Of a stretch of 64,000 nucleotides of DNA, positions 22,601-37,900 are shown in pieces. Numbering within the stretch: position 1 is the first letter of the stretch; every line of letters starts with the position of its first letter. The notes below the pieces were generated by a model that saw only the letters and a program-made list of their open reading frames with translations, did not search any database and was not told the DNA's origin. Origin of the DNA: Sanderia malayensis (lineage: Eukaryota > Cnidaria > Scyphozoa > Semaeostomeae > Pelagiidae); NCBI GenBank assembly GCA_013076295.1, contig RQOL01000532.1, positions 4,340,001 to 4,404,000 on the forward strand. Direction: 5' to 3'. The position numbers and the translations under genes are program-made.

Positions 22601-25600
22601 ATTCTCCAACCTCTTCAAGTAAAACGGGCATTCCTATACGTATGCAATTCTCAAGTGTGCGCAAGAAATTTCCGTCTGTCAGTTTGATGACTTTTAAATT
22701 GTTTTTTGCTTCTTTTTGTCTGATCCATCGATTGGCCTGATCTTGTGGATCGATCATGAGAGGCCAACGTCGACCACGTGTAACCAATACAGCATTTTCA
22801 ATAGACACCTAATGATGACAAGAACAAGTGCTTAAAATAAAACTTTCCTATGATAAATAACGTCCCTCTACACTATTGTCACAAGACAGAAGAAATAGAG
22901 ATTGCTGTAAAGTGCCTTTTATGCAGACTTGAAGCACATTATGGATTGAAATTGGAACCTTCTGATTGCTCCAGTTACACAATATGGATCGCACATATTG
23001 TGTAATATGTGTGATCACATTTGAAGTACACAATTGGAAGATAGATGAACATCTTTCAATTCTGTACTTCAAGTTCGCATAAACAGATATTCCACAGAAG
23101 TGGTAAAACAAGAAAAGAATCATACTTCATCTCGAGGTAGTCCGTCAGAATTCCATTGTCGAATCTCGAAAGGATCTGCTAACACGTGGATCAAGCTGAA
23201 ATTATCCGTGACAGGTATGCCAACACTTTTACACTGTGATACCCAAGCAGTAACAAGCTACAAAATACAAAGAAAACATACCATTATCATAGCAATAACT
23301 GGCTCTACTACTATTTTAGCAACACAAAACTTGATAAAGTACAGCCATTCATCGAGATATGGAAACTAACAGCCAAGGACATCACGCAAAAAAGCAATCA
23401 AGACTGGTTAGATGATAAATTTCTATTCTCTGCTTACCTCATGTCTGTATGAACTTGTGAATGCTCCGAAATAAGCAACACACGCAGCAGCAACAAACAC
23501 ATTGCCAACAACATTGCCAATATCAACTTCAAATGCCTTCAAAAAGAATGATCCGTATTCAAGGTATGTTTAATTGCATGCTGTTAGTGATGCAGTTTCA
23601 GAAATCTGTATGAATCGAACACCGAAAAGATCAGAAGTATGCAAGTAAGACTTTGATTTGGTGATAATTGTATAAGAAAAATACATAAAGTGGAGCAAAA
23701 TCATAGAAGGCCTAAAATATTCAAAACATCGCGGAATTCGAGTTAATAATTACAATATTTACAAACATTAAATTGCACTCCGGAGAGGTAGACTGAAGAA
23801 AAACATCCAGCTCAATGAACGTTAAAAGAATAAACGCTTTTCCGTGGAAAAGGCATTTATTGGAAAAAGTGTTTCAATTCGAAGAATTGCACTGAACAAA
23901 AAACTTACCGCGACGTTTTCAGTCCAACGGCCTTGTTCATCACCAAGGGCGGTGGTAAGCTTCGACGCCCGTTTTAGCCGCGCGGCAGTCTGTGCGATAT
24001 TTTTGGTCAAACGATCCTTCTCTGCGATGCTTTGATCATAGGCTCCTTGCAGTTCTGCGATCTGTAATAATAAAAACATTTTAATAAAACAAAAAAATTG
24101 TAAACAACAGGGGGCATAAACGTCAATCTAGTTGGGTATATAATTAAACGAATCAAGAAGACAAAGATGGAAGCTGACCTTTTCTTCAACCTCTGCCAGC
24201 TTTTCTTGCTTCTCCTTCAACATCGCCATTGTTGCCGCCAGTTCTGACTCTGCAGTTGCGAGCCTGAATAAAATACCGAGATCAACGTCTTCAGCATTCA
24301 GGATTATGATACAATTCATCAAGAGTACATGTAGCATCAGTTAAGCACTCACCTCTGTCTCTTTGGCTCCACTTCCCTGTACGTTCTAGCATACAAATCG
24401 CAAGCTCTCACCCACATGCACATTGACTTGCATGCCTACAAATATAAATAACAAACATAGGTATTGAATCTGATGGCAGGTAACATATTCTGCTGCATGT
24501 TATGTTAAAGATAAAAACAAATTGGAAAAATAAAAAAATATTCAGCTTTTCGGAGAGCATTCGGAGAGCTCCTCGTGTAGAGCAGAAGCTCTTATCTTCG
24601 AGATGTTGACAGGTTATAAAATGAGAATTTCACCTTGGATGTTTTTTCCACTATTTCAGGGATGAATTTCGGATTATCAATGTACTTCTTTAACTTCTTC
24701 AAAAGAGATTCTGGAATGTTGTCCTAAAAACAAATAAATAATTACGCTTTCGCCGTGTCAAAGAAAAGCATGGTAGCGGATAAATGAATTGAGCAAAAGA
24801 CATACCTTATCATAGTCAACAAGCTTTTTCAAAAAATTATTGTCGCCAAGTACAGTCTTGGCTGTTTGCCAATCAGGTCTAAATAGATGCAAATAAGATA
24901 CACATCAACAACTCTAAACGCTAATATAACAAGAGAATAATGGCCATTCCAAATAAAGAACACAGATGTAGCTACACAAGTTAGTTGAGCCTCTTTAATA
25001 GCTAATGACAGTAGAAGTTGCTTACTTTTGCACAAGTAGAATGCAAACAGCTTCCATGACTGTCATTACCATATCTGGTGGTTTGTTAAAGACTCGAATT
25101 TCGGAAATGTCAGCTTTATCCAAAGAATCTAAGGCCTAAAAACAAATTAAATAATACAACGAACAGATTCATATACGTATTATTCTCTTTACGAATATGA
25201 GAGGACGGGCAATTGTCAAGTCTGATGAAGCTCGTGTAATAGAACAAACGACAAGATGCATAGAGTTCGTGCAAAGTTGTTTGCATACCTTATTGGCTGC
25301 TTCAAGTGCAGGCAATGCTTCATCGAGATCCCGCTGTGCATCCTCGGCAATGGCTTCTGTTTCTTTTGCTTTCTCGCGTGCCACAGCTTCATCTGCCATA
25401 ACCACTTTACGCACCTGAAATTAGAGAGATGGACGATTGAGTGCATACTCCAGAGATTAAGCTTTTCAAAAGAAAGAAGTCGATGGAAAAGGAAGAATAA
25501 AAAAGATGCGAAAAAAAGAATAAGAAAATGAGTTAGATGAAGAGACGAAAGAAGAAATGGAAAAGAAAGAACGAGGAAACATTACTATCAGAGGAAAATG

Positions 25601-28600
25601 AAAAATGGTGGCATGAAAAAGAATGAAAAAGAATAAATACTTTGTCAGCTTCTTCTTGGTCAACCTGAAGCCGTTCCATCAATTTCTCAGTATCTAGTGA
25701 CTTCTGCTTCAGCTCTGGTTCCAATGCAACTAGCTCTACCTACAAAAACAAAGCAAAAGATGTTCATCTCGACGTCGGAACATTTCATAACATCCCTAGT
25801 CTTATATGGAATACAATTCAAATACGATAGTTTTCTTACCTGCATGGTATCCACAAGCTCATTGGTCTCAAGTAGCTTTTTTAGTCCATTTTTAACACGG
25901 TCTTTGGCAGTCACAAGTTGTCTGGAAATATAACATATAACAGAATAACAAGAAAAGAAATAACAATAAAGCACGGAGAAATATATCAGCACTTGCATTT
26001 AAGCGACGTAACATGATAAATTACACAGACTCTCAAAACATCTAGAAGGAACCCTAAATTCTAAACGCTTTTCTTACCTCCGTTTTTCTTCGAGCATTGT
26101 CAGGTACAAGTTGATTAACTCCAAGTAACTGGTCGGTGTTGTGTAATATCTTCGTTTCAATTCATTATAGAATCGATCGGCCATCGAAGTCACGCTTGTA
26201 TGAATTTCAACACACATATCTGCAATATTTTCCTATGAATGACACGCAGAAAGCTTACACGAGACACTCTGGATCTCTGGACGTGTTAGGCAGAACTTGA
26301 AAATTGGTCTTGTTGTGAAGGCGAAGTGTATAAAGAAAAACAGTTGCTCGGTCTTACCTTAATGCCATCCTCTCCCAAATCTACTTCTTCAAAGAAGTTC
26401 TGCGACACAGACAATAAAGCTTCTCTGAAAAGATGATAATACACATACATATAAGAATGCAACCATGATTCAGTGTCTCGATCTTCATGCATAGAGTGAA
26501 ATCTTGATATAATGAAGGAAGCAGAAACGCATTGCTAAATAATTGCGGTACAATTGTGGTATAATTTAACTCAAGGTAAATTGCACCACAAAGGAGTTCA
26601 AGAGATAAACCTATATAAGTTATATAGGAGATCAATTGATAAACTCACTCAATCAACTCAACCACAAAGTTTAATGAATCAAAACTCTATCATAACAATT
26701 GAGAGGTTTTAAGAACTCATGCATACCTCGGCCACTCTGTGAACCAATCGATGGTGCAGCAATTGACTAGAGACGGAAACATGCGACATCTTGTTCTGAA
26801 TGCTTCGCCAACTGGACTCATGCACAGCACAATGTGAAGATTCTGTCTCACACGGCTGATGAAATGACTATAAATGCCATCCCTTCAGATCAAGAACAAA
26901 ATAACTTCATATATGAAAAAATACACAATAATGCGCAGGTATTTAAGAGCTCGTTCTCTCTCCCAACTGACGTGTCTGTTATAATACGTTATAATACTTC
27001 AATATGATGCACAACTTATCAGTTATGCAAAAACAAGCATACAAGCATAAAAACAGAGTAAATTCAAACTGAAAATCAAAGTACAATCAATGGTGTGCAT
27101 ACCTGTCGTGCTCTGGTACATTAGCCTCCTTCGCATGAGGTCTCACACCGATGATAACTTGTTCGTATTCCTCTGGTTCAAAAAGATTTGGCACCTAGGA
27201 CGGATTAATATACAAACAATGGTAATGCAAGGTGAAGAAATCAAAGTACATTCCTTGCATGTTTGGTGAAACACATATTCATACATGAATGAAATCAACA
27301 AGGCATTACCTCTCCTGAGTTCAAGATGTTGTTGATATCTTCAAGAAACTCTTCCACAACAATCTATAGAATTGAAAAAAAACAATTATAGCGCAGTAAA
27401 TACTGTACAAAAAATAGTTACCACTAAGAGTAAAAGTAAAAGCGGTGTCTTGTATGAAAACTAAGCATTGGGTTTGCATCTGAGACAAATGCACATACCT
27501 GAGTATCGGAGAATAGGAAAACAGTGTTCTCTCCATTAACTCCAGCATATGTGTATAGTTTCTTCAGGTCATCTCTGAATGCTGAATAATCGTAGCCTCT
27601 TGTCAGCTCAATTTGAAAACATCGATAACCTGACATGTGACAGGCGAGTCTAAAAGGGGAAATGGTCCAAATTCAAAAGAATAGTATGCCTATTCTGATA
27701 TCTGGTGTATAAACAGAGGTTCAAGCATAATGCCACACTGAATTAATATACATGAGCTGCTTTGGTAACTCATGTATACGACCAGGTAAGGATGAAAGAC
27801 CAAGGTAACTTGTCATGAATCATTTACCTTGTCAAGCTCTGTTTTCCCGTTCCACCTACACCAACAAGTAAAGCGTTACCACGAGGTTGTCGCACCATTC
27901 GAGCAATTCTAAAATGAAACAGATACAGATACTCAAATTACACTAACGAATGAGTTGACTAGACATTGCAGCTGTAACAACTCATAATGGAGAAAACAGT
28001 GACAGCTTTGTTTGTAAAAAATGTGAAAATCATTCTAAATCGGATGCTGATCACTCAATGACATTGTCAATAGACCAATGAATACCTTGATAAATGTTGA
28101 ATTGCATCCATGAAGAAGACCAACTTCATTTCTTTCGAGGATGACATGTTGTAGTCATCCAGATACTGGAAAATATGATCATGACAATAACAACAATTAT
28201 TATCTAACATAGGGTTTCGTTGCAAGTATATGAATATATAAGTAAGATAGCTACATCATCACGTAGAACATGGTTAACCTATGACAGTCGATAAGCAATA
28301 GACAGAAGATGCTCGTAAAAATAAGGTCAAAGTATTGAGTTGTACGCACATCACAGAGAACTTGCTTCAATTTGGCATAGCTGGTGAATTCTTCGTACAT
28401 TCTGTCTGATGGATCTGCACCCATCTTCATGAAGTCACCAAATAGTATTGGCTCTGTTTCTAACTTTTCTGCATTTAGAGTCTAAAAAAAACAAACATAC
28501 AGTCAATAAGAAGTAGATAATTTTACTTATTCCCCAAACCCTTTTCTTACACTACAATAAAAACCCGCATATAAGAACCAATGGATTAAGAACCTTCAGG

Positions 28601-31600
28601 GTAATATTTCTGCTCAAAACAATAGACGAAACAATAGCCTATTGTCTTGAAACAATAGCCTGGATGGAAATTTACAGGTTCTCATATGCGGGTTTTTACT
28701 GTATAGCTACTTCATAAGCATTCCTTACGGAATAAAATGTATTTCCTACATAATGCACAAGCTCGATTCTCAACGTCGAAAACTCAAAACGAGTTTTGCA
28801 TATACGAGGTAAATAAAAAAACGACTTACTATTGAAAAATGCTTTTGCGCCATTTCTGAGATGATGCTGTTAAAGTAGGTCTTGTCTTCTTGATTTATGA
28901 GACGATCATGGAAGACGCGCTGCGCTTCGTGGCAAAATAGCTTGAATATCTGATCTTTGTCACGAATCACACCGGGATCAGCTTGAAGTACACCTATAGA
29001 ATTACACAGACATTGTCAACTGACGCTTGCCTGTACAGCGCGTCTTCAACTAAATTAAGAGATAATCACAGACTGCATTATAATACCTTGAACGCATTTC
29101 GAAAGATCTCTCAGGTTGAAGACATAATGCGACTTTGCAGGAGTTGGCAGTAAATCTGTGCTCATTCTTGTGTATATCTCCACACTTGAAAAAGAAATTG
29201 CGGCCCTATCATATTGTCATGCATATCTCATAGACAGGTCTATATTCCAGCATTCCCCTGATGTCTTGTTTAAAATAAAAGTAATATATTTTGTCATCAC
29301 TTTGACAGAGGGAGTCATGCATGTTGTATGCAGTTGTGACTGTTAAGTGGCGTACCTTGCTCCAACGATTGCCTCCGCAGCATCTTTTACGGCAGCTGGG
29401 AAGTCGAGCATGAAGCCTTTGAGTATTGACTGAAATGAAAACAAAACTGCTCAATACCTTTTGATCAAAATGAGAAGTGACAAAGGGCTGTGCGCTGTTA
29501 AAGATGGATTGACTAAGCAGTCTATTTCATGTGATTTGGTGCAGTGTGATTCCAAGAAGCACACACTCTGCTGAGAGGTATTGAAAGGAATCGGGAAGCT
29601 TTACGATCTGCGAAACATTTACAACTCTGAGAAATATTCATAGCTCTCAGGAAGCTCTAAGCTTATAGTTACCACAGCTCTTACTGAGTGCTAAAAAATA
29701 AATTACAATTACCAAGCCCTGAGAAATACTTGAGCCTCTTACCCTAAAAATCAGCTTCAAAGTATGATCACTGGACGATGGAATAGAGAACATGTGGAAA
29801 TGACGTGTAAAACGTGGAGTCACCGGATTTCTGCCCCCACCAGGAGGGGCACAGGCCGCACAAATGGTTACATCCTACGACAAAGAGAACTTGATCAATT
29901 AAATGTTATCCTTTTTGACACAGCAATCAGCCTTTTTTCCTTGGTAGTCTTATGGTTAAGAGATCTCATTTACAGAGTTTAAGTGTCGCAGCAAGTGCAA
30001 CGTCATACTCAATTTATGGGTCAACCATATGTCTAGGTATATCAATTGATGTGAAAAATTACGAGAAAGCCAATAGAAAACAAAGAATTCAATTTATTTT
30101 TACTTGAAGCTTCTTCCAGAAAAACTTTTCACGGTCATAGAAACCACCAAAGTCCTAGATGAAAAAAATTCATTATAGATTCAATACTATCTAAGTATTC
30201 TAAGCGTTAAGAAAGTGCAGAAACCTTGCAGTTATTACCTGGTATTGCCGAAGTAGTTCAATGGGAGGCTGTGAGCCATACGTGTCAAGCTTTGGCATGT
30301 TCAGATCATCAACAAAGATGATAATTCTTTTACCAACTGGTGCACCTATGAAGGCAAAGGAGAAATAGAAAGATGAGTAGTGAGCAGGTAGCCAATGAAA
30401 AAGTTACTCACTGAATCCAAACACAAGTGAATGAACAATTCCAAAACTAAGCTTGCCAAGTATATTCTTTCGTTTCTTTTCTAGTTTTGATTCAATCATC
30501 TCCTGACTTCTCATACTGCTTGTCTGTGCTGAGAAGTTCATGAAAATTGGATTGTAGTTTGATCTATCTGCGACGTCATTAAGCAATCCTCTTGCAATAA
30601 CAGACTAAAATGAAAAATAATATCATGGTGGCTAAAATCAAATTATGCCAAAGTCACACCACCAAATGCTGAATTCCAAAACTTCAGCTCAACTGAGGTC
30701 TGATACACAATATTCTTATGACAAACAAAGCAAAGCTGCAATCAACGCGCGTGTATGAAAAATACCTCATCTGTATTTATGCAATCAAAACTTAAGTGGA
30801 GAATATTATCAAACGCATTAAAAGATATCGTACCTTGCCCACTCCTGTTGTGCCAGTTAATAGGATGGATTTCTTAGCAGCAAGAAGTTTCTCCATAAGG
30901 TACCCATATCTAACTGTATCAACTGTTGGAACCAATATGTCAAAATATGAAATCTAAAATAGTATAAAAATTAGCAATGAGTTAAGATCGAGTTGGTACT
31001 TTCACAAGACAATTGTACAACTGATGAGGCTAGCAATTGCAGACTAATAGTGCAAAGCCGTATTTACATTAAACAAACTAACCCGGGTTAGTTTAACTGG
31101 AGTTAGTAGAGAAGGGGCTGGGAAGAGGCAAGAGAACAAAAAAACGAAGAAAGAAGGAGTTACCTGTGCATTATATTGGAAAGAAGGCACGATCTTCTCC
31201 CAAGGTTCGAATCTTCTTGTGTCAAGATCGACAAAATAACTGTACATGTCACCAGAAGCTGGTTGCTAAAACAACAACAGCACACAGAACCATTAATTCC
31301 AAGAATGCCAATAACACTAACACACAACAACGCTTATTAGCTACTGCAAATCTTGCACTAAACAAAGAAAAACAAAACTGTCATCTGATAGGGAAAATAA
31401 GCCCCAATTCATAGATATTGAATGGTAAATTATCTTACGCGAACATCATTGTTGTCTTGGAATAATTCTCTGAGAAACGAATCAAATTTATCCATGCTGG
31501 TCTCAACAAGGTTGCCACCAATGGCCCAAGCATAGCAAAAAACAAATACAGTACAAATCAACGGGTGAAGCCGAACTGGGTCCATCTTGGGATCAGGTGG

Positions 31601-34600
31601 ACCTTGGTCTTGGAATATCAAACACTCCAACAGGGTACAGAGCGTGCAAACTTTGCTTATATCAACCTGTTTAAGAAAATAGATACATTGAGAAATAGCA
31701 TGTTGTATTGTCAATAAATAGCTCAAACTTAACAATCTATTTCCTCTGTAAAGAGCTCATTATGGTTACTACAAATAGCTTAAGTTTACAAAGTTACTTT
31801 CTCTACAAACAAGTAATATTGATGTGCTGTCATTCTCTGTAAAAAGGTTTGAATTAGCAATTACCATAAAGAGCTGAAATTGAGTATGATATATAGTCAC
31901 GACAAAGAGCTTAGATTTAGCAAACTGTATTCTCCATAAAAAGCTGCAAATTAGCAAGCTATGAAACAAGTTGTTACGAAAACTATGAATCTATATTAAA
32001 TTGTTCGACTTACGTGAGGTATGGCTTGAACACAGCTTTTTTTGATGAAGTGCAATCCAGTGTCAACATATGTTTCAAATAGATTGTTCAGATATTCCTT
32101 GAATAGAAGTACAAATAATTTCAATAACATGAAAACTTTACGAACTATATTTACGAGCGTAAAAGCACCTTGTCTGAAAATTAATTTGAAAAATGAATAT
32201 TACTGCAGCTATAGAATACATATTAGCAATAATTCTTTATTTCATACTCTCGTTTCTTCTTTATATTTATGCCCAACTCTTTCCATCCATGATTTGACGT
32301 AGGGTCTCCAACCAAGCTCTCCATAATCATAATAAACCATTCCACATCTTGGAAGAAAATAAATGCGTAAAGTTCATAAAACATAAAGCCTCGATGACTT
32401 GACAATGCAGCTGGTGACACGGGAGTTAGAACAAGACGTGAAACATAAGGCTTCGAGAAAGGAAGATATAAGATATAAGATCAAGAACAGCTATAAGGAA
32501 ATCAATAGCTTACTTGAAGAAAACTGAAGAGAAACAATAGCTTATTATCTGAAGATAAAAGACTGATATGAAATCGGCATTTTACATACCTGCTGACGGT
32601 AGCAGGAGAGGCTACAGCCAGATCTTGCACCTCAAACAACATGTGAATTGTATTGTTCAACTTGATACGTTCACTATTTGCTAAACAAAGCATCTTATTG
32701 TCATCAAGTACTGTGTTCATGTTTTCAATCCATAGTGCGTCTACTGGTCCATCGCATACAATCCATTTGTGATTGTCATTCGTTTCCTACAGCAAAATAA
32801 CCCCTCCAATTAATTAAAAATATGACAAAATAAAAAAATGGCTGAATATGTACCATCATTGCATTATCACTAAACTTCTTTAAGTTAGCGCCGATAGACG
32901 CCTGTAAAACTTAGCACGTCTGCTAAAAGGAAATTCAGACAGTGCAGTGTAGGGTGGTGGTATATTCAAACAAACAATGAAAAAGAGGATTCATTTGTTG
33001 ACTATAAGAATGTAAAGCAATCTGCTTTCAAGTAACTGTTTAGTTTCATACTAAAGCTCAACGCAATGTAGCCTTGTACACTGTACTTATATAGCTTGGT
33101 GCAACGACAATGCACTGGTTCATACCTGAACGCATTGTCTGACAGTCATGGCCATTAAACCATCTCTCCATTCCATGGTTAACTTGTTGACTTCACCGTA
33201 GAGTTCACCCATGCTGATAGACTGGAAATAACACAAAACATATGTAAAACAAAGTGACATTATGAACTCGGTAGCTAAAGAGCTATGATACCAGAACAAG
33301 CGATAAATGCATGCACAGTTGGTTTATCATGCTTGACAATACCTTGGGGTTGAGAACAAAAGTATTAACTGGTCGATAGAATGGATCATCAATGCCATTC
33401 TTGTGAAGATTAGTCAAAGCATCTTTCAAGACCTGGGAAAAGAGGAAACAGCGTAAGGCCATCATTGATATATGCTCCTAAAGATATAATAGCTTAGATT
33501 TCGAAAATCAAGGGACAACTGCTGTCTAGACACCGTGTGTACATTCTGCAGTAATACCGGGATTGGTAATACTAGAATGTTGTCGCAGATTTATGGTTTG
33601 TGAAGGTGTAAAAAGTACAGCAAATAAACCTCGTAGCTAGACGTTTTGCCTCCACCAGTTGGTCCAACGCACATGACACCATGTCGAACTATCATTGTCT
33701 CATACAACTGTATGGTCTTCTTAACTAATGCAGGAACATCCTAAGAAAAGAGCAACAATGCATAATGTAGCACACAATAATGCACACAAAATACAGACAG
33801 CTTGGGCAACTGACAAAACAAATGGCTATACATATCTATGCATATATAGTGCCACTGAGGACGTATTACCTGCAAGCCTTTAGCAATAAGAGCGTCTTCC
33901 ATTGCCTTTTGTAACAAACCATAATCATGATCCGGAATCCCAACACCTGGGAACAGATCTTGTAGGATGGCCTGCAAACATAAAATGCAATAATAAACGA
34001 TACCACATTGAAATGGTAATCACCACCGCCAAATATCGACAAGTTGATTACATTGATTAGCTCTAATTTTGCAGAGGAATTGACTCTTATTCCATATGTG
34101 CGCCATGTTTTAGTCCATTAGATATCTCTACGTTTTAACATTTATAACAATTTGAAGTATCTGAGAACCATGCCCTCCTTGCACTGTAACAGTGCTTATA
34201 TCGATGTAACTCATGAAGATACAACACATTAAAACAGGAACACTGTGCTTGCATGGCTTACCCTGAAAAGCAATGCATCCTGTGCAAGAAACTTAGGCAG
34301 ATTGCTGTCTCTAAGAGCTCTGATGAGCACAACATCTTCAGCTAGAACAGGATTGTTGCGTTTCAGCGCACCGGCCATGACCAAAACCGATTTGACAGCA
34401 CGCATACCGAAATCGTAATGATCTTGCTGGGATAACTGCTCTGAGCATAGTCGATACATCTGCACCATCTTTCTTGCCAGTACACGAGATGACTCGAAAC
34501 CTTCTGAGTACAATATAACTTCGGCAATCAAAGCTAGAAAAAAATTAGAAAATTATCAATGCTTTATATATGGCCTTAATTACACAACAACAAGAAGAAA

Positions 34601-34903
34601 ACTAAAAAAAGCTTCAAAACTAGCACTGGCGTTAAGTTGAAGTGAAATAGTTGCTGAAACCATGATCATAAAACGTTTAAAGGTCCTGGTCCAAACCACT
34701 AAAGATAAGAATGCAATTGTTAAAATGATGCCTTAACGAGGCGCGCTAAATATCGACGAATTTTGACATTATTTTATTTCTTCTTATTATATTTCTTAAA
34801 TTAATATATTTTATTCAAATCTTATAACACTTAGGGAAATTTAATTTTTAATTCGAGTTGAAGAGCCACAATCATTGTGGATACACTAAAAAAACCTTGT
34901 ATG

Positions 34904-34934
<31 letters not shown>

Positions 34935-37900
34935 CAATAATAATAATAATAATTTTGAAAAACATCGTTCGACAGTGCTCAATACACATATGTGTAGAGC
35001 GGTATATAGAATTGAGTGATGTTCAATAAAAAAAGACACATAATTCCCTGCAACTCTGAGTTTCGTGCTTATGCACTCATCAGGCAGATTTAATGAAGAA
35101 ATAACCTGAACTGAAATACAATATTACAGGTTGTGAAGATGGGTCTATTATAAGTTAAAAACAAAGGACGTGTAAACTATTTAACTAAAAATGTGAAAGC
35201 GTGATACAATGTCAATAGTTCTTTAAGAACTATTGACATTCAACCATATCTATTGTACTTATAATAGACCCATCTTCACAATCTTTTGTAATTAGAGCGC
35301 CCCTTCTTCTATTGTTCTTATTATTTTGTATATATTCCAGCTGGTAGGTTATTTTCTTCATTAAATCTGCCTGATGAGTGCATAAGCACGAAACTCAGAG
35401 TTGCAGGGAATTATGTGTCTTTTTTATTGAACATCACTCAATTCTATGTATGTATGTATGTATGTATGTATGTATGCATGAAAGAAATGTTTTAGCTCAT
35501 ACCATAATCAGGAACCATCATGGCCATTGGTCGGAACAATGCTTTGAGATTATCAGGCAGCTCAGTTCTACCAGCGTAGCCTGGATTCATCGTGATAAAG
35601 GCAGCACATGTTGGCACAAGCTTGATCTCACGGCCTTCAAATAAGAACCTTGCAGCCTGCAAAGAGGGGAGAGATTCGCTCAAAATAATCAAGAAAAAAT
35701 AAAACAGCGAGTCCTATAGCAAATTCAACAGCTTCGATAATATTTGATAATTCATGCATTATTTACCAGGTAACAGAAAAACAGAAAAACTTTACCACGA
35801 CTCGGTTCTTAAGAATAACATACCGCAATGCTTTTAATAATAGTCCAGAACGTTTATTTAAGGGTGTGCTTATACAGGGGCGTTCATTCAAGTGACTTAC
35901 AAATGGACAATCGTGTGGTTATTCAGTGATCCTTACCTTTGTCACCTTGGCATTTCTTATAGTCAGCAGCTGTTGGGCAATAACTGACAATACTTCAATG
36001 TCAATCCTATTGAATTCATCAAAGCAACACCAAGCACCGGACTGAGCAAGTCCACTGAAAAATCTACCCATCATCTGGAAAGAAAAACAAGTTCAGTGTT
36101 CATGTGTAGAGCCCTCAATAAAAGTAACATTGATGACGAAAACAGGCTTTATCTGACCAAGCCACGGAATTCATGGCAGTATAGGCTATACATGTGGTAT
36201 GAAATATGTATTATTGAGTATATAGCATGCAAGATGTAGTATGTAGGATGTAGTATGCGGTGTGTAGTGTGTAGCATGCAGTATGCATTATGTAGTATCC
36301 AACATGTGATATGTAGTATGCAGTCTGCAATATGTAGTATGCAGTATGCAATATGTAGTATGCAGTCTGCAATATGTAGTATGCAGTATGCAATATGTAG
36401 TATGCAGTCTGCAATATGTAGTATGCAGTCTGCAATATGTAGTATGCAGTATGCAATATGTAGTATGCAGTCTGCAATATGTAGTATGCAGTCTGCAATA
36501 TGTAGTATGGAGTATGCAATATGTAGTATGCCGTATGCAATTTAGTATAAATTATGGTAAGGTAGGATATAAAATTGCATAGCTCGTAGTAGAGCACTTG
36601 GAAACAAAACATCATACCTTGAAATCTAAGCCTTCTGAACAGTTGAACACAACACATTGCTTGGCCAGTGCTTTTGCCAGATCCTAAGAAATATAGGATA
36701 TTCAACGAATAAGAGAAAAACATTTCCACAATCGACAGAAATAATCAAGATATATAATCAAGATAGACTCTTAATGATGCTTCAATCACTGAGCATTGAA
36801 AGTGAATTAAAAAAATGCCTAACTACCTTGGTTGTCTCGGTTTTCCCTGTCCCAGCAGGACCAGCTGGTGCACCACCCAGATTGAGCTGCAGAGCACCCA
36901 TAAGACAAAGATAGCAGCGATCGGTCAGTGGTGTAATGACAAGACGAGCCGATGCACCGAGGTATTCGTAACCGTAAACATATGTTGAATTGGACATACG
37001 AACGAGGCAGTTATCGATATCCGAGTCCCAATAATAGCGAAGCTGTTTCAGCCACTCGAAGCTGTTCATATCATCAACCTGGAAACAAATAAGAATTGTG
37101 AATAATAAGAAACGTTGTAAATTCTTCTCTTTTACATCAAATTGCATATTTTTTTCAGCAGTTACGCTTTACTATACGACTTCCTTAGCATTTCAAAACA
37201 TCCATAATAAGAACAAATGAGAGCTTTTAAGAGCTGTCCACTTGAATTTAAGCCTATTGTTTACCGTTGTCATATTGATGCCACTTCTTGTTAATTCAAA
37301 TACCACAAGCAAGCTTATAAGTTCCATGAAGCAAGCTTGTAAGTTCCATGACTACCTTAATCACATTCATCCCAACCTTAGGCTACAGTTTAGTTTTTAC
37401 ACAGAACAAGAGATGTTACAATGATCACGCTGCATACAGTGCTTACTTTGTATCCCCTATCAAGCTGGTGAATGAATAAAACAACAGAATTGTAGCTGTA
37501 GTTACCTTTGCTTCAACCATTTCGGTAATGATGTCTCTTGCATGTACATCAATTGTTATTAATGCACACAAGGTGCTTCTAATCAGCTTTGGTAATTCAC
37601 CTCGTACTAGAGCAGCCAGGTTGTTCAAATTCTAAAGAAAACACAAAGAAAAACACCTATCAAGTCTGCATCACAATTAGCAAGTTCATATACATAGCAT
37701 TCAGCCATAGGTCTTTACCACCATAAACCCGTTACTTAACACCAAATTGTAGAAGACTTTAAATATCAAACGTCAGAAATAATCTTCGTTATACCTGAAA
37801 GCATTTCTCTTCAAAAGTTTTCAGCTGTTTCTGTCGATTATCCTCAGATGATAAAATCATTGTTACATCACGGCACCACATTGTCTGTGACACTGTAAGA

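Larger units (their letters stand above)
35006..35447. mobile_element. Near-palindromic Penelope-like element remnant with two hammerhead ribozymes
   Basis: The two halves are reverse complements around an axis near 35225: outer arms 35006-35105 and 35350-35447, middle arms 35131-35155 and 35257-35281, and a central palindrome with 16-bp arms (35208-35223 and 35225-35240). Each outer arm contains a hammerhead core pointing outward. (TATG)n runs flank it. Hammerhead motifs with minimal stem III are known from terminal repeats of Penelope-like elements and from retrozymes. No reverse transcriptase coding sequence is present, so this is non-autonomous or a remnant. It lies in the DNAH6 intron between exons 31 and 32. 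Confidence 0.75.

Noticed and set aside
35378..35692. Plus-strand ORF of 88 aa and minus ORF of 66 aa near the hammerhead element
   Set aside because: The plus ORF runs from the ribozyme repeat into the antisense of DNAH6 exon 31; the minus ORF is exon 31 itself read into the intron.
36211..36729. 172-aa minus ORF and 96/78-aa plus ORFs of short repeats
   Set aside because: They are produced by the 21-bp minisatellite in an intron; open on both strands, no start or splice context.
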